Origin: Anthonomus grandis grandis
Taxonomy: Eukaryota; Arthropoda; Insecta; Coleoptera; Curculionidae
DNA length: 64,000 bases
Direction of reading: 5' to 3'
Assembly: GCF_022605725.1 (NCBI RefSeq)
Contig: NC_065567.1
Span: forward strand, 28,375,127 to 28,439,126
Shown here: piece after piece, positions 1 through 12,487 of the stretch
How positions within the stretch are numbered: the first letter of the stretch is position 1
Layout of the letters: each line of letters begins with the position of its first letter
The notes under the pieces: generated by a model
Told to the model about the DNA's origin: nothing
The model's database searches: none
What the model saw: only the letters and a program-made list of their open reading frames with translations
Program-made: the position numbers and the translations under genes

Positions 1-31
1 TGAATGTATTAGCCAAGTGCTAAATAAAGAA

Positions 32-70
<39 letters not shown>
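1..70 (+). repeat. Non-LTR retrotransposon 3' tail with (ATT)n
   Basis: The sequence GTGCTAAATAAAG is followed by an uninterrupted run of ATT trinucleotides at about 33-68. The same layout (TAGCAnTATGCTAAATAAA followed by ATT repeats) recurs at 2398-2432, 15277-15315 and 15602-15655, and a weaker version lies near 158-185. Recurrence of one tail with a simple-repeat end is typical of 5'-truncated non-LTR retrotransposons. No coding sequence is visible here because the window begins inside the element. Confidence 0.55.
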
Positions 71-269
71 ATCAATTAATATATAGACACCCAATAATTA
101 ATAACAATTAGGTTATGATATGTCCCTGTTAGCGGACTTCAATAGATCTGAAATAAAAGCAAAATGCTAAATAAACTAAATTTATTAATAATTTTTTTAA
201 AATTGTTTTTAATTTTTATAAAAAACCTAAAATCAAAAAAGTACTAACCACCCTGGAACCTTAGATTAA

Positions 270-1318
270 AAATGATCCAACATTATATAATCCAAGAAAT
301 TAAGGATTTCATCATTCTCTAATTAATGAATCAATGATTACATTATTTTGAATACTAGAATAATGCTGTACCTAAATAATTTTATTTAGTACAGGCACTC
401 CTATAAGTAAACATGAATATTGCAACTTCCACTGTAAGGACTGTAAAGATTGGTGATCCAACAATTAAAAAATGAAGAAATCAAGAAAACTTAGTCATTC
501 TTTAATTTAAGAATTAAGTGTTACATTATATTGAATACTGGAATAATGTTGTAACTGAATTCTGTATATAATTTTATTTAGTACAGGCACTCCTGTAAGT
601 AAACATGAATATTCCAACTTTTACTATAAGGACTGTAAATGGTGATCCAACAATTAAAAAAATCAAGAAATCAAGAGAATTTCATTATTATTTAATTTAA
701 AAATTAAGAGTTACATTATTTTGAATACTGGAATATTGCTGCAACTGAATGCTGTAAATAATTTAATTTAGTACAGGCACGCCTGTAAGTAAACGTGAAT
801 ATTTTAACTTCTATTGCAAGAACTGCGATGATTGATTATCTAACAATCTAGAATCAAAAAAAATCAAGAATTTCATCATTCTCTAATTAAAAAAGCAATG
901 ATTACGTTATTCTGAATAATAGAATAATGGTGGAACTGAGTACTGTCAATAATTTGATTTTGCACAGGCACTCCTGTAAGTAAACGTGAATATTTTAACT
1001 TCTATAGTAAGGGCTGTGATGATTGATGATCCAACAATCTAATATAATATAAAAATTTAAGAATTTAATCATTCTCTAATTAAAAAAGCAATGATTACGT
1101 TATTTTGAATACTGGAATAATGGTAAATTTGATTTAGTACGGACACTCCTGTAAGCAAACGTCAACATTTTAACTTCTACTGCAAGGACTGTAATGATTG
1201 ATAATTCAACAATCTAGAATCGGAAAAAAATCAAGGATTTCATCTTTCTGTAATTAAAAAATCAATAATTACAATATTTTGAAAACTCAAATTATGGTAA
1301 AACTGAATACTGTGAATA
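270..1318 (+). repeat. Diverged ~190-bp tandem repeat, 5-6 copies
   Basis: The landmark CAGGCACTCCTGTAAGTAAAC recurs in variant form at about 392, 573, 775, 964 and 1139. Each copy is followed by the same order of blocks: TGAATATT, an aaggactgta box, GATCCAACAAT, a TCATTCTnTAATT box and TTGAATACTGGAATAATG. Spacing is about 175-200 bp, and copies differ by many substitutions and small indels, so this is an old array. Its right edge is interrupted at about 1319 by the Tc1-like fragment. Confidence 0.8.
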
Positions 1319-1662
1319 AAAGTCTTTTCTTCTTATTAACATCCTTCAGTAGCGGTTTTGATACAGCTAAACGTCCTTTAAGACCGTTTTACTGTCGAAA
1401 CACTGACCGCTTTTTTACGCTCCTTGTTGATTTTTGCTGTGATTTCAGGGGCGGTAAGGCATCTATTGCGTTTGCTTGTAATTATAATATTTAAATCCTC
1501 CTTTGAACTTGTCCCTTCTCTGGTGAATTTTCTAACATTATAATCTACAGTCCGCCTTGGAATTTCCAAATCCGTTGAAATTTGACGGTTAATCTTTCCA
1601 GCCTTATGAAGTCCAATGATAATACCTTTTGTTTCTACCGATAACTCTTTTGGTTTAGCCAT
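1285..1662 (-). pseudogene. Tc1-like transposase, N-terminal fragment
   Basis: This is a remnant of a Tc1/mariner transposase, the enzyme that cuts and pastes its own element at TA sites. The methionine at 1662-1660 begins MAKPKELSVETKGIIIGLHK, the usual start of the first helix-turn-helix of the paired-like DNA-binding domain. The second helix-turn-helix follows (APEITAKIN then VSVSTVKR). After residue ~94 the frame is lost. A shifted frame continues with GLKGRLAVSKPLLKDVNKKK, the family's next block, to about 1285. The whole DDE catalytic domain is absent. The upstream in-frame residues of the longer ORF (to 1764) are probably not coding. It cannot make a functional transposase. Family assignment is firm; the exact 3' limit is uncertain. 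Confidence 0.8.
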
Positions 1663-2000
1663 TTTAAAGAATGTTAAAAAACCAGCAAAGAAACGGTGAC
1701 AATCGTCAATAAGCAAGCCACACAAAATCAATTCTTGAAGACTAAACACCTTTAAATGTTTCAAATTTCATCGGAAACGAGCTGTAATTAAATTAGTTTT
1801 TCAGAAGAAGTGCATATTTTCACTACATTGATTGTTATTTGCAAGACTATTTTTTAAATACTCGGTCTTTTTCAACGAACAAAATATGCTGTTTACAAAA
1901 GAGATACAATCTAAATATAGGTATAAAGATAAAATGTTATGTATCTAATTTAAAATATTAAAAAGAATACATGGTGGGCAACTACTTTTGAGCGGTAGTG
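1319..2000 (-). mobile_element. 5' part of a Tc1-like transposon with one terminal repeat
   Basis: This is the 5' end of the element carrying the transposase fragment at 1285-1662. At 1976-2000 the sequence ends in ACTACTTTTGAGCGGTAGTG next to TA (2001-2002). The second Tc1-like fragment near 14 kb ends in the analogous CCACTTTTGTCCGGTAGTG followed by TA. About 310 bp separates the terminus from the start codon, reasonable for a Tc1 leader. The opposite end and the catalytic half are missing, and the truncation point abuts the 190-bp tandem repeat. The boundary with that repeat is approximate. Confidence 0.6.
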
Positions 2001-2002
2001 TA

Positions 2003-2432
2003 TAGTCTTTTAATAATTCTATTTTATAGTATCTTTTATTATACGACGTGCTCCACAGTTGGGTTGTGACTTCACTCCTTGACGAGGTACTTCTGGAAAA
2101 CCGGAGGCTGCGATTGTCCATGGAATACCGGGACGATCCAAAATGTCTCCAGGAAAATAACCGAGGTGCCCAATAAAGACGACCTAGAAAACATGTTTCG
2201 AAAAAACAATAACCCGAGCCGACCATGAGATGCAACATCGAATGTTGATATATCGGAAAGAAAGTGGAGCAGAACGATTTAATTATGATACATTATTGTT
2301 ATTATAAGTTTCGCATACCTATACCATATTATGGCATAATTAAATATTTTAGATCTTCATGCATGCTGTTACATTATAAGATTTATATTGTTTTCTTGTA
2401 GCATTATGCTAAATAAATGCATTATTATTATT
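2003..2432 (+). mobile_element. Probable 3' end of a non-LTR retrotransposon
   Basis: The segment ends at about 2398-2432 with GTAGCATTATGCTAAATAAA and several ATT triplets, the tail shared with three other places in the window. The upstream 2040-2180 part is GC-richer than its surroundings. It holds an open plus-strand stretch of about 45 codons without family motifs that I recognise, so I do not call a protein. The tail is the supporting evidence; assignment of the upstream part to the same element is inference. Confidence 0.4.
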
Positions 2433-4509
2433 CCAATCTTGTATACCCTCTATTTCCGATCAACTTTTAAAGTAAACATTTTTTTCACGAATTATGTCAT
2501 GCGGTAAGTAGTCATTGACACAATCTTTCGTTTTTTACTTTAAATATCTTATACTTTATAGCAATGTTACTTAAACTTTTTTCGTGACGGAACCCTAATA
2601 AAAAACATAAACAGAACATTTATATGTGAATTGTTTATTAATAATCATACAAAAAAAGATAGATACAGGTCCACTTTAATACATGCATTCAATGACTGCT
2701 GGCGGAGCCCTACCGTAGGTTTCATTCAATTTTTTCGTTCAGGAGCATACTTTGAGTAACGCTGCTTGATAGTATATGAAATTAATATAATGGGGTAGAG
2801 ACACGTTCTTGCTATTACCCGAGGATGCTATTGAATCTAGTACAGGGTTATTTTTAAATATTTTTTTTTGTATATAAATTAATGCCTTATTTAGAAAGTT
2901 ATTTATCGAAGCTCGTACATGCCAATCGTGGTGAGGATTATTAATGTCTTACCAGGCGTAGTCTGGAAAAATCGCGTTTAAAATGGGGGGCCCGCTGAAT
3001 CGACAGATACAAATTGCTTTTCTTGGGAGAAAGATTTTCGCGTCTGTTTTTTCTCCCCCTGATGTGCCTCGCAGTCCCATTCTTGTATCGGTCAAGATAA
3101 ATGTGCCAAATTCGGTCAAGATAAATTCGCCGAATACATTTAAACAAACTAACTGATTGTGTATTTATTCATGCAATCTGTTAGGGATAACAGGGGGGGC
3201 TAACCTTTATCGCCTCTTATTATGATTTAGAAATATTTAAATCGAAAAGAAGTAGACAGATAGTTAGATATCAATTCAGCAGCGGTGGCCCCCTTTGGTG
3301 TGTAAATAAATTCAGTTATAAAAATATTTAAATCGATTTTATTTAAATGCGAGAAAGCTGAGAACACTTTTGGAAATCTCTTATTCAATAGGGGATTTTA
3401 GAAGAACGTATCATCGTTTTACAACGTGAAATAGGGTCGAATATTAACCTTCCACGTTTGTTTGCTTGGAAACCGTTTCTTAAAAACCCCGGTTGCTCTA
3501 AAATTCCCCTTTAAAAAGTTTTTTTTTTTTTAATTAAACCTGCATAATGTTTAGTTAACCGGAAAAAATGAAAAACGTTCTGTTTTTCTTAGCTGAGACT
3601 CGTAACCTCATTAAGGCACTAGACAGTTACTAATTTAGCCATAAAAGAGACTTAAATTATTAACTTGGTGAGGCCTCAAGATCAAAATAAATGTACCTAA
3701 AGAACGGAGGAACGAAAATGGCTTAAGCTAATTAGACTAAAATTAATAAAAAAACTCCTATTTGAATCTTTTCTTTTTATGCATAACTTAAATGAATATG
3801 AGGCACGTCTCTTTTTTTCAATTGTCTCAACTGTAATATTCAAAAAGCCGCATCGTTTCAAGATGTTTTTAACGAATTTTAAATTGAATATTTGCTTAAT
3901 ATAAACGAGTGGCCGCTCCTGAAGAATTCCTTGGATTCGACGAGTGCCGTTATTCCTCAGTGTAATCATTGTGAGGCTATTATGAAGCGTAATGAGCAAA
4001 AAATAAATATTTTCTTTATTTGAGCACCTATAAAGGGATTCTTTCGGCCAAAATAATGGCAGGAATTGTAATAAGAGGTAAAATTAAATAAATGACTGGG
4101 TAATTTTTAGGTTATCATATCATGAAAGATACTAAATTGTTTTTCTTTTTCCTAAGAAATCCGTATATTTCTAATGGAAAAAATGATACCCTAAAATAGG
4201 TATTGCAACTCTAACCTATTTGATACAGAGTAAACAAATATCGGTTTTCTCCGAATTATTCTGAAAAGTAATAAATTATTGAAGAAAATCATTTTAGGTC
4301 TCAATTAGTTGCCAGGTAGCTTTTTGATAGAAGCTTTAATTTGATTGAAAATATATTTATTTATATTAAATTAAGGTGCCTTTTTGAGCTTTAAATCTTA
4401 AGGTTCAAAGTACAGATATTGATATTTAAAGGGAAATAAACTAATAATGATATTATGCATTTGTGTATTTAATTGAATTTTTAAGGTATATTAAAAAATA
4501 TTAAAGGGA
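2433..4509. other. AT-rich DNA, no supported gene
   Basis: I see no recognisable protein or RNA gene here. Open frames at 2941-3147 and 3697-3999 on the minus strand have no family motifs and sit in low-complexity sequence. Around 3099-3140 a ~22-bp block (TCGGTCAAGATAAAT) is duplicated in tandem. A G-run follows at 3191-3199. Confidence 0.5.
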
Positions 4510-6905
4510 TGCAGTATTAATCATCAATTTAAAAGACATTATTAATATTCACTTAGTTAAAGGAAATAAATCGAACTTAACTCCTGAGTTTTTATAATGC
4601 ATAATTTAAATGACTATGACGCACAATTATTTATTAACAAAATTGACGCACAATTATTTATTATCAAAATTCTAAATATATTTGTTTTAAATTAAATTGT
4701 ACTTGAGAAGCAATCAATTAATCAATATATTACAAAAATGTATATAAATATTATTTGAAAAAAAATGTATTAAAGTATTGGGTTTTTATAATGCATAATT
4801 GACTATTAGTCACATTTTTAATTTTAAATAAATTAATTATTATTTCTTATTATTATGAAAATACAAGGGGTGCATTAATATTCATTCATTAAATTTTTGA
4901 ATGAATCTGATTCACTATAGGAACTTTTTCACAATAGGAATTTTCATCGTGCATAATTTAAATGAACCTAAGGTACATTTATTTATTATTAAATTAAAAA
5001 AAAATAAATAAGTTTTGTTTATTTAAATTGTACTAAATATTATTAAAGCGACACATTATAATTTATTCATCACAAAAATTTTGTCATTTAATTTAATTAA
5101 TAGTACACCTATAGATTTCTATTTGGAAAAAAAACACCTTGAGTTTTTGTGATGCATAATTTAAATGAATATTATGCACATGTACTAATTACTATTGAAA
5201 TTAATTTTAATGATTAATTAAACGAACAAGACACATTGTCATTTTGAATGGATGCATAACTTAAGTAGTTACGAGACACGTTTGTTTATTTAATAAAGTC
5301 TTAATTATTAAATTAATTAAGATGCACTATTATTTATCAAATTTAAAAGACATTATTAATATTCTTTTAGTTAAAGGGAATTTGGAATAAATCGAATTTA
5401 ATTCCTGGGTTTTTATAATGCATAATTGAAATGACTATGACGCACAATTATTTATTATCAAAATTCGAAATATATTTGTTTTAATTTAAGTTATACTTAA
5501 GAAGCAATCAATTATTAAATATATTACAAAAATGTACATATATGAATATTATTTGAAAAAAAAAGTTATTAAAGTATTGGGTTTTTATAATGCATAATTG
5601 ACTATTAGTCACATTTTTTATTTTAAATAAATTAATTATTATTTCTTATTATTATGAAAATACAAGGGGTGCATTAATATTCATTCATTAAATGTTTAAA
5701 TGAATTTGATTCACTGTAGAAGCTTTTTCACAATAGGAATTTTTATTGTGCATAATTTAAATGACCCTAAGGTACATTTATTTATTATTAAAATAAAAAA
5801 AAATAAATAAGTTTTTTTTATGTAAATTGTACTAAATATTATTAAAGCGACACATTATAATTTATTCATCACACAAATTTTGTCATTTAATTTAATTAAT
5901 AGTACACCTATAGATTTCTATTTGGAAAAAAAACACCTTGAGTTTTTATGATGCATAATTTAAATGAATCTGAGGCACACGTACTAATTACTATTGAAAT
6001 TAATTTTAATGATTAATTAAACGAACAAGACACATTGTCATTTTAAATGGATGCATAACTTAAGTAGTTACGAGACACGTTTGTTTATTTAATAAAGTCT
6101 TAATTATTAAATTAATTAAGATGCACTATTATTTATCAAATTTAAAAGACATTATTAATATTCATTTAGTTAAAGGGAATTTGGATTCTTATTTGGAATA
6201 AATTGAATTTAATTCCTGGGTTTTATAATGCATAATTTAAATGACTATGACACACAATTATTTATTATCAAATTTCAAAATATATTTGTTTTAACATAAA
6301 TTGTACTTGAGAAGCAATCAATTAATCAATATATTACAAAAATGTGTATATATATTATCTGAAAAAAAATGGATTAAAGTATTGAGTTTTTATAATGCAT
6401 AATAAACTATTAGTCATATTTTTTTTTAAATAAATTAATTATTATTTCTTATTATTATGAAAATACAAGGGGTGCATTAATATTCATTCATTAAATTTTT
6501 GAATGAATTTGATTCACAATAGGAATTTTCATTGTGCATAATTTAAATGAACCTAAGGTACATTTATTTATTATTAAATTAAAAAAAAATAAATAATTTT
6601 TTTTAATTTAAATTGTACTAAATATTATTAAAGCGACACATTATAATTTATTCATCACAAAAATTTTGTCATTTAATTTAATTAATAGTACGCCTATAGA
6701 TGTCTACTGGAAAAAAAACACATAAATTCTTGAGTATTTATGATGCATAATTTAAATGAATATGACGCACATGTACTAATTACTATTGAAATTAATTTTA
6801 ATCATTAATTAAACGAACAAGACACATTTTGAATGGATGCATAACTTAAATGGTTACGAGACACGTTTGTTTATTTAATAAAGTTTTAACCACTAAATTA
6901 ATTAA
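4510..6905 (+). repeat. Tandem array of three ~810-bp units
   Basis: The block TTTAAAAGACATTATTAAT followed by TTAGTTAAAGG recurs at about 4530, 5342 and 6142, giving periods of about 812 and 800 bp. The units align throughout, for example TTTATAATGCATAATTTAAA, ACAAGGGGTGCATTAATATT and ATGGATGCATAACTTAAG blocks in the same order. Within each unit the motif TGCATAATTTAAATGA recurs about every 100-200 bp, so the long unit is a higher-order product of a shorter ancestral repeat. Identity between units is high by eye (mostly single substitutions and short indels). Confidence 0.85.
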
Positions 6906-7740
6906 AATATTATCAATTATATATTTAATTTCTACTTGAGAATCATGAATATTTATGCGTGGAAATAACATTAATATTAATATAAATGAATACGTTTATT
7001 ACTATGTGTAATTCATACGTTTTTAATCATTAAAAAATTAGAACTGTTCTAAATTGACCAAATTATTAAAAAATTTCCAAAAATTATTATGTATAATTAA
7101 AACGCTTCTAATTATTAAAACGTCCTAAGCAATTGTTTGGTTATATTACGCTATTATTTATTAAAAATGCAAAATTCCCCTAAATAAACCACAAAATATC
7201 CAAAATTTTAGTGAAAAATTATTATGAAAAAAAAAAAGAAAAATTAAAAAAAAGTCCAGAAAAAAGAAATAATTATTATGCATTTCATGAAACACATTTT
7301 GACTTGGATGCATAATTTAAATGACTACGATACACGTTTATTTATTTATTGTAATATTACAGTTACTGACAAATAGTAACAGATTGTGTCATATATTATT
7401 CATTGAATTAAAGCGAAATTTTATTAACATTGAAAAAACCAAACAAAAATTCAGTGACTAATTAAAATATCAATAAAGATTCAAATTATTGGATGTCTAA
7501 CTTGAATCATTATGAGACACGTATGTACATTTATTTATATCATAGAAGGTTGCAGCATTATTTTAAATGGTTAAAATTTCTCCCGAAATAACAGAAAAAT
7601 TCCTTAAAAAGGCACGAATAAAAGTCGTTTTAATTTTTATTGGATGCATAACTGAACTGCCCACGAGACACGTTTATTTATTTTAATTGTCCAGTTAATT
7701 AATTAAATAATATTTCTGTTGCATTTTGTTTTTAATTATT
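6906..7740 (+). repeat. Diverged copies of the TGCATAATTTAAATGA repeat
   Basis: Less regular sequence between the 810-bp array and the inverted repeat. The core recurs at about 7307 (GGATGCATAATTTAAATGAC) and 7644 (GGATGCATAACTGAACTG). Each copy is followed by a GAGACACGTTTATTTATT-like box. No gene is visible. Confidence 0.6.
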
Positions 7741-8655
7741 AAAAATTAAAATTGCACTAAATTGACCTACAGGATCTTTAGAGAAAAAGAGAAATGTAAA
7801 AATTAATATTTTTTTTGTGATTTTTCCCAGGAAAGAGAAATAATTAATATTCATACAATTTTAATTTTTCTTGAATGCATAATTTAAATAGCCATGGGCA
7901 CGTTTATTTATTTTTTAATGGTACAGTCACTTGAAAATAATGAAAGAGTATAGAATTATTATTAGAACTAACACCAATTAAATATTTATTATTAACACCA
8001 ATAAAAAGATTTTGTTTTTATTTATTAAAAAGTAAATTTGCACTACATGGACCCAAAAATCTCCGAAATTTGAATGACAAATTTTTAAAAAGAAAACCAA
8101 AAATTGGCCAATAAATTTTTATGTTTTTTCTTAGGAAAAATTAAATGTTTTTTAAATATTGTCCATTTTATGGAGCACGCATTGAAGCATAATTTAAATG
8201 ATCCCGGGACATGTTTATTTATTTTATTGTTTTTTAATGGTGCGGTCACTAAAAAATAAAGAAAGGGCATAGAATTCATTGAACTAACATCAATTAAACG
8301 TGTAATAGTAACACTAATAAAAAAGATTTTGTTTTTAATTATTTAAAAGTAAAATTGCACTGAATCGACCCAAAAATCTCCAAAAATTTGGTGAGAAACC
8401 AAAAATAAGAAACAATAATATTCTTGATGATTTTTAACAAGAAAAAAGAATAATTATCATTCATTTTATGAAACACATTTTTTTTTTTTTGGATGCATAA
8501 TTTAAATGACTTTTATTTATTTATTTAATGGTACAGGTACTTAAACGGGTGCAATATTATTTATGGAACGTTGAACTGAAATAAAATGTTCAAGTTAATC
8601 GTATAAATTCAAGCAACTAATCACAGAGTGTATTTAATAAATAAGATTTATTAAC
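7741..8655 (+). repeat. Left arm of a ~1-kb inverted repeat
   Basis: This arm is the reverse complement of 9835-10955. Landmarks include TTGACCTACAGGATCTTTAG at about 7762 (mirrored near 10910-10930), GCATAATTTAAATAGCCATG at about 7878 (mirrored near 10790-10810), and AACGTTGAACT...TGTTCAAGTTAA near 8566-8600 (mirrored near 9890-9925). The arm consists of about three ~300-bp subunits, each with one TGCATAATTTAAATGA core (about 7877, 8190 and 8495). Confidence 0.85.
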
Positions 8656-9834
8656 TTAAATACTTATAAGAGAGTTCATTATTATATTTATTTTTATAAT
8701 GAAAGGGTGTAATATTCACGTACCACTGACTTAAAGAAATTTCTCCAGAGATAATAATTATTGAATATTCGGCAGCCAAGGCAGAATAAATCATTGCATA
8801 GTTTCCCCGAGATATCGCCGCTAGTCAGTCTTAAATAATCACGGTATATTAGTCTAACCCTAAAGTTTGACCATAACTATTCAACACGTAATAACTTAGA
8901 TAGTTTAGGTATTATAGTTGTAGTACAGCGCACACGATTTGTCTATTATAGGATATAATAGGTTTCATAAAACAAAACAAAAACAGATCTTTCAGAGGTT
9001 ATTTTCCCTAAAAATATTATTAAAAATTACCTCTAAAATTTTAAGATATTTAAAACACTTACCGACGACCCAAAATAAACAGATACGATCGGTAGCCAAT
9101 AACACAAATACCAAAAAAAATTTACCACCGAGAAACATCACACGGTCGGGAATGTTTTGGTTTGAACGCGCGAGAATCGTGAATATTTTGCAAAACAGCC
9201 CCCCCGCCGCGGAGTGACGGACGTAATTGAACAACCCCAGCCGCACGTCGTTCTCACCCTCGACCCCCGAAAACTCTGAACGAAAATCCAAGAATCCGCT
9301 CCGGATCGCGTCCTGCTCGGCGCAGAATCATTACGGCCACCACGTGCTTTTTCCGTAAAGTAAAATCCAGAGGGTTTGTTATATTGTGCACATTTTAGGG
9401 GTAACAATCGAGAAATTTCAACCCCCCCCTCCGCAGGTGATCGCGAAGAACACTAAATGACGTTTTTTATTAAGCATCTTTACCAATAGATGACCGCGAG
9501 CACGTTATCAGTACGCGAACTTATCGATACTATTGAGCCGAGTCGCATCCGTACCAGTCTCGACTTGTCTCTGACTGCGAGAAATTCCTTACTAGGACTC
9601 CAGCACGTAGTCAGTGACGTGCAGTGCGCTATAAGTAAGTAACATGAATCTTAAATAATTAATGCTTATAGAGTGGAAATGATCCTTTTCACGCTGTTTC
9701 TATTTATTTAATTAAAGTAAGAAATTATATTCAGGTGTAATATGATTCAATTCTTAATATTATTGATTTATTTGGTAAAGGTTAAGTTGATCAACTTTTC
9801 TAAAAATCGCTTTTAAATTAAAATGTGTATTATT
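8656..9834. other. Spacer of the inverted repeat with a CpG-rich island
   Basis: This sequence lies between the two inverted arms and is not repeated elsewhere in the window. From about 9,120 to 9,640 it is much richer in GC and CpG than the surroundings: several CGCG, CCGC and TCGA steps, and a CACGTG E-box core near 9341. At 9611-9615 there is TCAGT, the arthropod initiator core. At 9635-9640 there is GTAAGT preceded by AA, an ideal 5' splice site. I interpret it as a possible promoter with a noncoding first exon on the plus strand, but three overlapping short ORFs on both strands show no family signature. The motifs are seen; their function is inference. Confidence 0.35.
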
Positions 9835-10955
9835 TTAGTTAATGAATCTTATTCATTAAATACACTCTATAATTAGTTTATACTATTAACTTGAACATTT
9901 TATTAGAGTTCAACGTTCCATGAATAATATTGCAGCCGTTTAAGTACCTGTACCATTAAAAAAAGTCATTTCATAAAAAGAATGATAATTATTCTTTTTT
10001 CTTATGAAAATTTACAAAAAATATTATTTTTTTTAATTTTTGGTTTCTCACCAAATTTTTAGAGATTTTTGGATCGAATCAGTGCAATTTTACTTTTTCA
10101 TAATTAAAAAGAAAATATTTTTTTTAGTGTTAGTATTACACATTTAATTGATGTTAGTTCAATGAATTCTACACCCCTTCTTTATTTTTAAGTGTTCGCA
10201 CCATTAAAAAACAATAAAATAAATAAACGTGTCGCGGGATCATTTAAATTATGCATTAAGGAAAAATCATAATGTGTTTCATAAAATGGACAATATTTAA
10301 AAAACAATTAATTTTTCTTAAGAAAAAACACAAAAAGGATTTTTTGGTTGATTTATTGCAAATTTACTTTTTAACAAATAAAAACAAAATCTTTTTATTG
10401 GTGTAAATAATAAATTTTTAATTGGTGTTAGTTCCAATAATAATTCTATACTCTTTCATTATTTTTAAGTGGTTGTATCATTAAAAAAGAATAAATAAGT
10501 AAACGTGTCCCGTGGTCATTAAAATTATGCATTCAAAAAAAATCAAAATGAGTTCCATGGAGTGAATAATATTTATTCTTTTCTCCTAGGAAAAATCATA
10601 AGGAAACTTATTTACTTTTTAAAATTCTTTACTTAATTTAGTGCAATTTTTAATAATTAAAAACAATTTTTTTTTATTGGTGTTAATAACAAATAATTAA
10701 TTAATATTAGTTCTAATAATAATTCTACACTCTTTCATTACTTTCAATTATTGACTGTACCATTAAAAAATAATAAATAACTAAACGTGCCCATGGCCAT
10801 TTAAATTATGCATTCAAGAAAAATTAAAATTGTATGAATATTAATTATTTCTCTTTCCTGGGAAAATTCACAAAAAAATATTTATTTTTAAATTTCTCTT
10901 TTTCTCTGAAGATCCTGTAGGTCAATTTAGTGCAATTTTACTTTTTACTAAGGCA
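9835..10955 (-). repeat. Right arm of the ~1-kb inverted repeat
   Basis: This is the reverse complement of 7741-8655, with one extra ~270-bp subunit. Reversed cores (TCATTTAAATTATGCATT and variants) lie at about 10240, 10518 and 10798. The arm ends at about 10955, where similarity to the left arm stops after GTGCAATTTTACTTTTTA. Confidence 0.85.
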
Positions 10956-11036
10956 GGAACCTCATTGACGCGTTTAAGCAATTCATAATTTAATTTGTAT
11001 GAGAAATGATTGCGCATTTACCTATATTAAATCAGA

Positions 11037-11175
11037 AAATATAATTAATTATACTCCAATGAATAATACTCTAACCAATTTTGTTATAAATCTAAACAGT
11101 CTTATTATTTATTATTCATTTAGGTTACGATTGATTTTGAATGGATGCATAACTTAAATGGATATGAAGGACATT
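11037..11175 (+). repeat. Direct repeat, copy 1 (~139 bp)
   Basis: It matches 12488-12625 in the same orientation across its full length, including ATTCATTTAGGTTACGAT and GCATAACTTAAATGGATATG. The two copies are about 1.45 kb apart and bracket CCAGGCA-rich DNA. Confidence 0.8.
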
Positions 11176-12487
11176 AATAGAATTAAATAAAAAAATTAAT
11201 TAAGGTTATTTTGAATTGTTGGTAAGCTGCGCTTTTCTGTTTTTTGGATATATAGAGAAAAAATAATTAACTCAATTGCCTGGACTAAATTAATTAATTA
11301 TACTTTCTCCCAGGCATTAGGGTTTATTTTTATTATTTTTTATATGCGAAAAACCTAATTTATCTAAAGTTTTTGGGAATAATCAATTAATTTTTTCGCC
11401 AGAATTTTCTGGAAAAAATTAACTAATTTTTGTTTTCTTCCAGGCCCTTGGGTCTAGTTTTCCTATTTGATTGGTTAAAATTAATTAGTTAAAATTAACC
11501 TTAAATGTCTGACAATAATTAATTAATTTTTTTTCAATGCACTTGAATGCATTTTCATTTTTTAATTAATGGAAAAAATTAAAATATACCTCAAGTTCCT
11601 AGGAATAATTAATTCATTTTTTTAGAGCTGCTTGAAAAAACTTATTATTTTTTGTAATTTTTAATGCATTTAAGTCAACAGTCCAGGCATTTGAGGCAAT
11701 TTTATAGTAATTAAAGTCATTTTTTGATATGTTTAGTCAGTTGACACTATTTGGAGACATTTTTCAGTATTTCCATGTAGTTAAAAGGATCATTAATTTA
11801 TTCCAGGGAATTGCCTGAAACAAGTTTTAACTGCCTCAAACAGTGTTTTAAATTCCAAATAGTTAAAGCAACCATTTCGGGAATTTAAGGCAATTTTTAT
11901 GTAATGGAAGTAATTTATTGGTACATCCAGGCAGTTGACACTATTAAGAGTCATTTTCAGGCCCTTCCAGGTAGGTTAAGGCATCAGTTCTCTTTCAGGG
12001 AATTAACTGCCTGGATTTAATTAGTTAATTTTGTTTTCCTTTAGCCATTTAAATTTATTAATGTGTTTTTTCAGAACTGCTTTTAAGGAATTTAATCTTT
12101 TTTATTTTATTTCAAGCAGTTGGTTATATTTTCGTTATTTGAATGGTTGCAAACATAGTCAACTTAACCTATAATTATAATAACAAAAAATATACCAAGT
12201 TATATAAATAGTAATTATAAAAACAAATAAATGATAATAAACACATTCATTTTGAGTTGGAAAACAAGGATTGAGTAATATACTATTTATATATACTACG
12301 TTTATTATTATTTTTTTATTGGTTGAAAAAATCAAAATTTACATTATATGTTTTTGAAAGCATTTACATCCATTTCTATTCTTTAATTAGTGGAAAATTA
12401 TATTTTTTTAGATGTGGCTTTAAAAAATTAATTAATTTTTATTTTTTTTCTTGGCATTTGAGTTCATTTCTGTATTTGAATGCCTTC
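11176..12487. repeat. AT-rich DNA with dispersed CCAGGCA motifs
   Basis: No gene is visible. TTAATTAATT blocks alternate with copies of CCAGGCA in both orientations (for example about 11310, 11439, 11685 and 11935). Phrases such as AGTCCAGGCATTTGAGG are repeated loosely. The spacing is irregular, so it is not a simple tandem array. Confidence 0.6.

Noticed and set aside
1945..2238. 97-residue minus-strand ORF
   Set aside because: It crosses the Tc1 terminal repeat and continues into a different element, so it cannot be one gene.
2941..3147. 68-residue ORF with repeated IYLDR
   Set aside because: The internal repeat reflects a 22-bp DNA duplication; no family or start context supports coding.
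3182..3199. TAGGGATAACAGGG, 14 of the 18 bases of the I-SceI homing endonuclease site
   Set aside because: The last four bases do not match, there is no homing intron or endonuclease gene, and the site belongs to yeast mitochondria. Coincidence is most likely.
8939..9407. Three overlapping ORFs of 89-99 residues in the CpG-rich island
   Set aside because: They overlap on opposite strands and in different frames with no recognisable motif. High GC lengthens random frames there.
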